From NCBI GenBank assembly GCA_039105265.1, contig JAPFFF010000006.1:4898001-4962000 (forward strand): a stretch of 64,000 nt of DNA, in the 5' to 3' direction. The notes below the pieces were generated by a model. The model was not told the origin of the DNA and did not search any database. It saw only the letters and a list, made by a program, of their open reading frames with translations. Both the position numbers and the translations under genes were made by a program. This DNA comes from Tritrichomonas musculus (Eukaryota; Parabasalia; Tritrichomonadida; Tritrichomonadidae). Positions 61,850 through 64,000 of this stretch are shown piece after piece (position 1 is the stretch's first letter; every line of letters begins with the position of its first letter).

Positions 61850-63530
61850 GTATTTCAAAAGACGTGCTGCTAATATTTTTTATATATAAAGCTTTTCTGA
61901 TTTGCGTTGGACTAAAAGCATTTGATGAGATTGTTTGTATAGTCAAAGTATGTAATTTGTTCCAATGATGTACATTCGTCAAAAGCAGAATTTAATATAT
62001 GACTCAAATGAGAATCATTTTCAAATAATATTTTGTGTAATGATGAGCATTCACTAAAGGCACGCCACTCTTAGCTTTCAAAGAAGAAGGAATTGTAATT
62101 GTTATCAATGACGAGCAATTTTTCAAAAGCACGATCATGGATTTTGGCTATTGAAGAAGGAGTTTCAAATGTTACTTCCAACAAAGATGAGCAATTTTTC
62201 AAAAGCTTCCTTTTCAATTGTTTCAGCTGAAGAAAGAATGATGTTTTTTTTTTTTTTTTTCAAAGATGTGCATTCACCAAAAGTGCTTTCATTGATTGCA
62301 TCTAGTGAAGAAGGAGTTTCAAAAGGTATTTCAGATGATGATGAACATTCATTGAAGGCTAGATTCTCTATTCTTTTAACAGAAGAAGGAATGATAATTC
62401 GTGTCAATGATGAACATTAGGTCCGGTTAATTTAACAGAAGAAGGAATTGTAATGACGAGCATTCAGCAGAAAACATTTTCCTTAATTTGCATTAGTAAA
62501 GAAGGCAGCGTTATATGAACTAATAATTCACAATCTTGGAAAGCATTTTCTTCTATTTCAGTCATAGAAGATGGAATCACAATTTGTGTTAGTGATGAGC
62601 ATTTACCAAAAGGGTTAGAATTGATTTTTTGTTAATGAAAAAGGTACTTCTGATAATGATGAGCATCATTTTCAATTTCTCTCACTGAGGAAAGAATTGT
62701 AGTTTGTTTTAATGAACATTCAGCAAAAGCTTCCCTTTGGATTATTTTTAAAGAAGAGGGAGTTTCGAATTATTTTTATGACAAAGATTGGCAGTCTATA
62801 AAGGAGTGGCATCCGATATTATTAATAGAAGAAGGAGTTATTATTTGTGTTAAAGAAGAGCAACCATTGAAAGCCTTTTTATTAATATGTACAATGGAAG
62901 AAGTGCTTTCAAATGAAATTTGTGTAAGAGGAGTGCATTCTCTGAAAGAATTCTCCCCAATACTTGTTACTGAAGAAGGTATCACCAATTTTGAACGATA
63001 AATGATCATAGATAAAATATCATATAATTTCCTCAAAAAGTTTTAGAGAATCTTTGAAGAATATAAAACCTGTTATTCCAGAACATCCAGCCAACCAATA
63101 TTTATGTATCTCTTCTATAGAGTCATACTCTAAGTTTCAAGAAAAACCAGAGCATTGATAAAATGCATATTTTAATACTTTTGCAAGGTCTGATTTGAAG
63201 ATAATTCCGCTATTTAGGCTTCGGCAATTATATTAAATGCATAATCATTAATCTCGGCTGATTTCAGTCCTGATAAATCCAAAGAACTCGTGAATCCAGA
63301 GCATCAATTGATTTGATAACTGGAATATCGACACTAAATCCTGAGAATCCATAAAGTGTACCGTTAGTAGTAATAGTATGTTCGGATTGCATACCAAATA
63401 ATTTTCACTTCTAGCCCCACTGATCACTATGTATTTTATAGCAATAGTACAAAATTGCATCAGAAGTAGGTCTATCATTTGTAGTGATTTCGAATTTTTC
63501 ACTACTGAATCTACACAATCAAACAATCAC
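61850..63530 (-). pseudogene. Decayed BspA-type LRR_5 gene
   Basis: Minus-strand LRR_5 text appears in pieces across all three frames: VIPSSVTSIGENSFRECTPL and HINKKAFNGCSSLTQI (62776-63036), SVKRIENLAFNECSSSSEIP and FGECTSL (62165-62407), further IPSS/CSSL words between 61900 and 62770, and YAFYQCSGFS, WLAGCSGITGF upstream (63060-63200). The N-terminal side to about 63526 keeps only short matches (YGFSGFSVDIP). There is an A-run at about 62247-62262 on the minus strand. Many frame changes and stops make this an old pseudogene, more decayed than those at 23089 and 46264. Confidence 0.65.
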
Positions 63531-63804
63531 GATAAAACTCATCAATTCTGCTATAATTGCGTTTTTTTGACGATTTGATACTTGAAATCTCGTATTCGTA
63601 AAAAAAAATGATTTATTTGAAAAAGTGATTTTGTAAAATGAGATATAAAAAATAAAAAAAAAATGAGAAATGAAGAACTAAAGAATGAGAAATGAAAGAA
63701 TGAAGAATGAGAAATGAAAAATGAAGGTTAAAGAGTAATTGTATTAAAAATGACGGTTATAGAACAAAATGAATAAAAAAAATATAATAAAATAAATTTT
63801 GAAT
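63531..63804. other. Intergenic with purine-rich GARAATGA repeat
   Basis: 63655-63727 is a run of GAGAAATGAAGAA/GAATGAGAAATGAA-type imperfect repeats. No gene. Confidence 0.5.
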
Positions 63805-64000
63805 TTAGAATCTAACAATACTAAAATCATTATTACGAACATTAACTAAGATAAAATCATGATTATTAAGATTTCTATAATAAGACCATAATTCATCAAA
63901 TTCATATTGAATTGGTACTTGTTGATATATATAATTAAGTTTTTGTCTAGAAAAACCAGAAAATATGAAAAACGAAGTAGCATTATTTTTATAATCAGTT
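63805..64000 (-). CDS. C-terminus of an unknown gene running off the window
   Basis: An open frame of 64 codons enters from the right edge on the minus strand and stops at TAA (63805-63807). It reads ...SFFIFSGFSRQKLNYIYQQV, PIQYEFDELWSYYRNLNNHD, FILVNVRNNDFSIVRF. Composition and aromatic content look like real protein. No family was recognised from this fragment. Confidence 0.4.
   Translation of the reverse strand, partial: TDYKNNATSFFIFSGFSRQKLNYIYQQVPIQYEFDELWSYYRNLNNHDFILVNVRNNDFSIVRF

Noticed and set aside
63248-63526. 92-codon minus-strand frame as a separate gene
   Set aside because: A neighbouring frame of the same region carries short BspA-type matches (YGFSGFSVDIP), so it is treated as part of the decayed pseudogene.

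Overview
This is AT-rich nuclear DNA from a parabasalid protist, most likely a Tritrichomonas-like trichomonad. The evidence is the combination of BspA-type leucine-rich repeat (LRR_5) proteins fused to a DUF3447-like ankyrin-type N-terminus, many repeat-protein relics, an axonemal dynein, short 5' leaders with TCAYT initiator-like motifs 10-19 bases before several start codons, and one spliceosomal intron with GTATGT at its 5' end and a compact ACTAAC...AG 3' end. Species assignment is inference.

Layout. 1-18997 is a compact housekeeping block: the C-terminal part of an axonemal dynein heavy chain (+, cut by the window start), a Bet1-like SNARE (-), 2.8 kb of empty AT-rich DNA, a BRSK/SAD-type kinase with a 148-bp intron (+), a Ste24 CAAX protease (-), a small Cys-rich acidic protein (-), a divergent TBC-like protein (-), an HSBP1-like coiled coil (+), RFC2 (-) and a GT61-type glycosyltransferase (+). 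18998-22500 holds a candidate structured RNA, a foldback element with identical 232-bp arms and a 242-bp TA-flanked MITE. 22500-27900 holds BspA-type relics, a BTB/BACK-UBR-box protein and a broken beta-rich coding relic. 28331-30776 is a GC-rich satellite of exactly 62 bp, 39 full periods, whose first copy carries its 20-bp core inverted.

31305-45491 is a four-layer nest of DNA transposons: a pogo/Tigger-type element (TA target, SANT+CENP-B-like+DDE transposase), into which a Mutator-like element (296-bp terminal inverted repeats, FLYWCH+MULE transposase) is inserted, which holds a Kolobok-type element (TTAA target, Mutator/Kolobok-like transposase), which in turn holds a TTAA-flanked foldback with 510-bp arms. 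All three transposase reading frames are open.

46264-64000 is accessory: a large DUF3447-LRR_5-multi-membrane-span protein split by a homopolymer frameshift, ankyrin and kinase/Sel1 relics beside a 170-bp TTC microsatellite, an intact kinase with two discoidin-like domains, a 1.8-kb TA-flanked non-autonomous transposon, a BTB-coiled coil-Ig-like-glycine-rich protein, decayed BspA relics, a PAP2-type membrane protein and the C-terminus of an unknown gene running off the right edge.

Apart from close head-to-head pairs (RFC2/glycosyltransferase; TBC-like/HSBP1-like) there is no sign of co-transcription. Family calls rest on motif reading without database searches; repeat arms were compared by eye.
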